28,685 nt of DNA from positions 1-28,685 of the IMG/VR virus record IMGVR_UViG_3300009684_000132, one strand, 5' to 3'. Below the pieces are notes generated by a model. It had not been told where the DNA came from. It made no database searches and saw nothing but the letters and a program-made list of their open reading frames with translations. Each line of letters begins with the position of its first letter. The stretch's first letter is position 1. Both the position numbers and the translations under genes were made by a program. This document shows positions 27,248-28,685 of the stretch, in pieces. Source of the stretch: a virus.

Positions 27248-28372
27248 ATGCAACACTCTTCAGTCGTAGGCGGTTCAACCGCTAAACGTGTTATTGCCTG
27301 CCCTGGCTCAGTCGCGCTCTGCGACAAGATGCCACCACGTCCTTCTAATAAGTATGCAGACGAAGGAACCCTACTACATAATGTGATTGCAGAAATACTT
27401 GACAAAGGCCACACGCCTGAGCATTACCTTGGCACCGTGTATGAAGATCAAGTGTTAACGCAAGAACTGATTGACAACAAAATCAAACCTGCGCTTGATG
27501 CGTTAGATGCCATTGACCCTGACAAACAGATGGAGTATGCAGTCGAGACACGCGTAGGCTTTGGTGACTTCTTACCAAACGTATTTGGCTCAACCGACTT
27601 CTTAGGTCGTATCGGTGACACAGCCTATGTATTAGATTGGAAGTTCGGTGACGGTGTAGCCGTGGAAGTAGAAGAGAACCCACAGCTTATGTTCTACGCT
27701 GCTGCTGCCATGCGTACTAAAGAAGTGTCATGGGTGTTTGATGGCGTGACATCTATCGAGATGATTATTGTTCAACCGCCTAACGTTAAACGTTGGACGA
27801 CAAACGTTAACCGTATCAAGTTATTTGAACAGTCATTAGCCCTTGCAGTCCGTCAATCACAAGCACCTGACGCTAGACTTAATGCAGGCGATCATTGCCG
27901 TTGGTGTGCAGGCAAGCCTATCTGTCCTCAGATGACTGGCGCTGTTGACCGAGTGTTGCCCACCAAATTAGATGCGTTGCCTGTAGAACAAATAGGTGTA
28001 TACTTGCAAAACGCCGACGTAATTGAACAATGGATCACAGACTTACGTGCGTTAGCTTTCCAAATACTAGAGGCAGGTAAACTTGTCCCAGGCTATAAGC
28101 TAGTTGCCAAACGTGCGACTAGACAATGGGTCAACGAAGAGGATGCGAAGTCTGCACTTCTTAAAGACCTACCAGAATCTGACATAATAGAGACGACGTT
28201 AATCTCACCAGCTAAAGCTGAGAAGGTGCTTAAAAAACACGGTCTTACTTTACCTGAAGGGACAGTCGTCGCTATTAGTTCAGGTAGTACGCTGGCAAAC
28301 GAGGATGATCCTCGCCCAGCATTGTTGCAAATCGGACAGCAATTGACCGCTGCCCTTAATAAAATCATCTAA
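27248..28372 (+). CDS. DUF2800 protein, Cas4/RecB-like nuclease
   Basis: The 374-residue protein has PD-(D/E)xK exonuclease motifs: GTLLHN with His44, an Asp (Asp117) in GSTDFLGR, VLDWKFG (Asp130, Lys132) and NPQLMFYA with Gln146. Four cysteines, Cys18 and Cys217-x2-Cys220-x5-Cys226, are placed as in the Fe-S cluster of Cas4/AddB-type nucleases. It likely resects DNA ends during phage recombination. A Shine-Dalgarno (AAAGG) is 7 bases before ATG. It is followed by the truncated gene 11 bases later, typical of a recombination module; the single-strand binding or annealing partner is not in the window. Confidence 0.85.
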   Translation: MQHSSVVGGSTAKRVIACPGSVALCDKMPPRPSNKYADEGTLLHNVIAEILDKGHTPEHYLGTVYEDQVLTQELIDNKIKPALDALDAIDPDKQMEYAVETRVGFGDFLPNVFGSTDFLGRIGDTAYVLDWKFGDGVAVEVEENPQLMFYAAAAMRTKEVSWVFDGVTSIEMIIVQPPNVKRWTTNVNRIKLFEQSLALAVRQSQAPDARLNAGDHCRWCAGKPICPQMTGAVDRVLPTKLDALPVEQIGVYLQNADVIEQWITDLRALAFQILEAGKLVPGYKLVAKRATRQWVNEEDAKSALLKDLPESDIIETTLISPAKAEKVLKKHGLTLPEGTVVAISSGSTLANEDDPRPALLQIGQQLTAALNKII

Positions 28373-28383
28373 AGGAAATTAAA

Positions 28384-28685
28384 ATGTCTAATATCGTAAC
28401 TTTTTCACAAGCAAATCTACCAGCAGTTTCTTCTTTAAGCACAGCCTTACGTTCACTTGAGAACGATGTATCGCCAGCAGGCGTTGCTATTCTTAAGATG
28501 GATAAGACAGGTCATTGGGTGTTTGGTGCAGACCAAACAGAAGTCGAAGATGATGCTACATGGGCTGTCAATCCGTTCTCATTCATTCATGGCTTTATCG
28601 CCTGGGGTGATGGCGACGTATTAGGTGAGAAGATGGTGTCAGTATCACAGCCGTTGCCTGAGCTTGATGGTGCGCCACCTGCAGC
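28384..28685 (+). CDS. conserved phage protein, truncated at window end
   Basis: The first 100 codons of a gene run off the right edge. The protein begins MSNIVTFSQANLPAVSSLST and contains the segment NPFSFIHGFIAWGDGDVLGE followed by KMVSVSQPLPELDGAPPA, a pattern I associate with conserved phage proteins next to DUF2800/single-strand binding genes. AAAGGAAAT at 28372-28380 is the ribosome site. It is probably part of the recombination/replication module; function unknown. Confidence 0.65.
   Translation, partial: MSNIVTFSQANLPAVSSLSTALRSLENDVSPAGVAILKMDKTGHWVFGADQTEVEDDATWAVNPFSFIHGFIAWGDGDVLGEKMVSVSQPLPELDGAPPA

Noticed and set aside
1-28685. Search for integrase, repressor, tRNA or insertion sequence
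   Set aside because: No recombinase motifs, cloverleaf-like segments or transposase frames were recognised by eye. Absence is only for this window, which does not reach the end of the genome.

Overview
The window is a contiguous piece of a tailed, short-tailed (podovirus-type) phage genome with a P22-like virion plan. The evidence is the order small terminase, large terminase, P22-type portal, scaffold, P22-type coat protein, gp4-like and gp10-like tail factors, tail fibre/tailspike proteins, ejection proteins and a lysis cassette. No integrase, repressor/excision module, tRNA, CRISPR array or insertion sequence is visible, so nothing here points to a temperate lifestyle, although the window is probably not the whole genome (the last gene runs off the right end and no DNA polymerase is present). 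The DNA is moderately AT-rich, and genes use Shine-Dalgarno sites of the AAGGA/AGGAG type. The first gene is a 23-codon pqqA-type peptide gene, which points to a Gram-negative host that makes pyrroloquinoline quinone, possibly a methylotroph. The host is an inference from that one gene plus the Gram-negative spanin pair.

Layout. (1) 1-271: a leader with two inverted repeats, the pqqA-like gene and its own UUCG-loop terminator. (2) 277-9822: promoter, terminase genes, a run of four tiny lysine-rich genes, a GroES-like co-chaperonin, portal, a Dps/ferritin-like small protein, a glycine-rich adhesin-like protein, scaffold and coat protein. (3) 9801-10745: three UUCG terminators, each directly after one of the three consecutive genes coat, candidate decoration protein 1 and candidate decoration protein 2. 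(4) 10758-20953: tail accessory factors, tail fibre, beta-helix tailspike, a stand-alone head-binding-type domain, a GNAT-like protein and three ejection/internal virion proteins, the last carrying a lysozyme domain. (5) 20963-22266: lysis cassette with coiled-coil membrane protein, L-alanyl-D-glutamate-type peptidase endolysin, holin-like protein, Rz, and an Rz1 lipoprotein gene hidden inside Rz in another frame. (6) 22253-23592: HTH-metallophosphoesterase and a small acidic protein. (7) 23732-27127, leftward: a tightly overlapping operon reading VRR-NUC nuclease, SNF2 helicase, several small proteins including zinc-ribbon types, a DUF3310 protein and a winged-helix protein. (8) 27248-end, rightward: a DUF2800/Cas4-like nuclease and a truncated conserved phage protein.

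How it works together: the rightward late block builds and fills the capsid, attaches the tail and lyses a Gram-negative envelope. The leftward block and the right-end block look like early DNA-metabolism genes fired from a divergent promoter region at 27134-27215. Two operon heads, terS and the VRR-NUC gene, share the same geometry (TTGACA, 17 bases, a -10-like hexamer, 6 bases, ATG) and lack a Shine-Dalgarno, which suggests leaderless mRNAs. The most notable items are the phage-borne PqqA peptide, the Dps-like protein with four of five ferroxidase ligand positions at exact spacing, the hidden Rz1, and the paired leaderless promoters.
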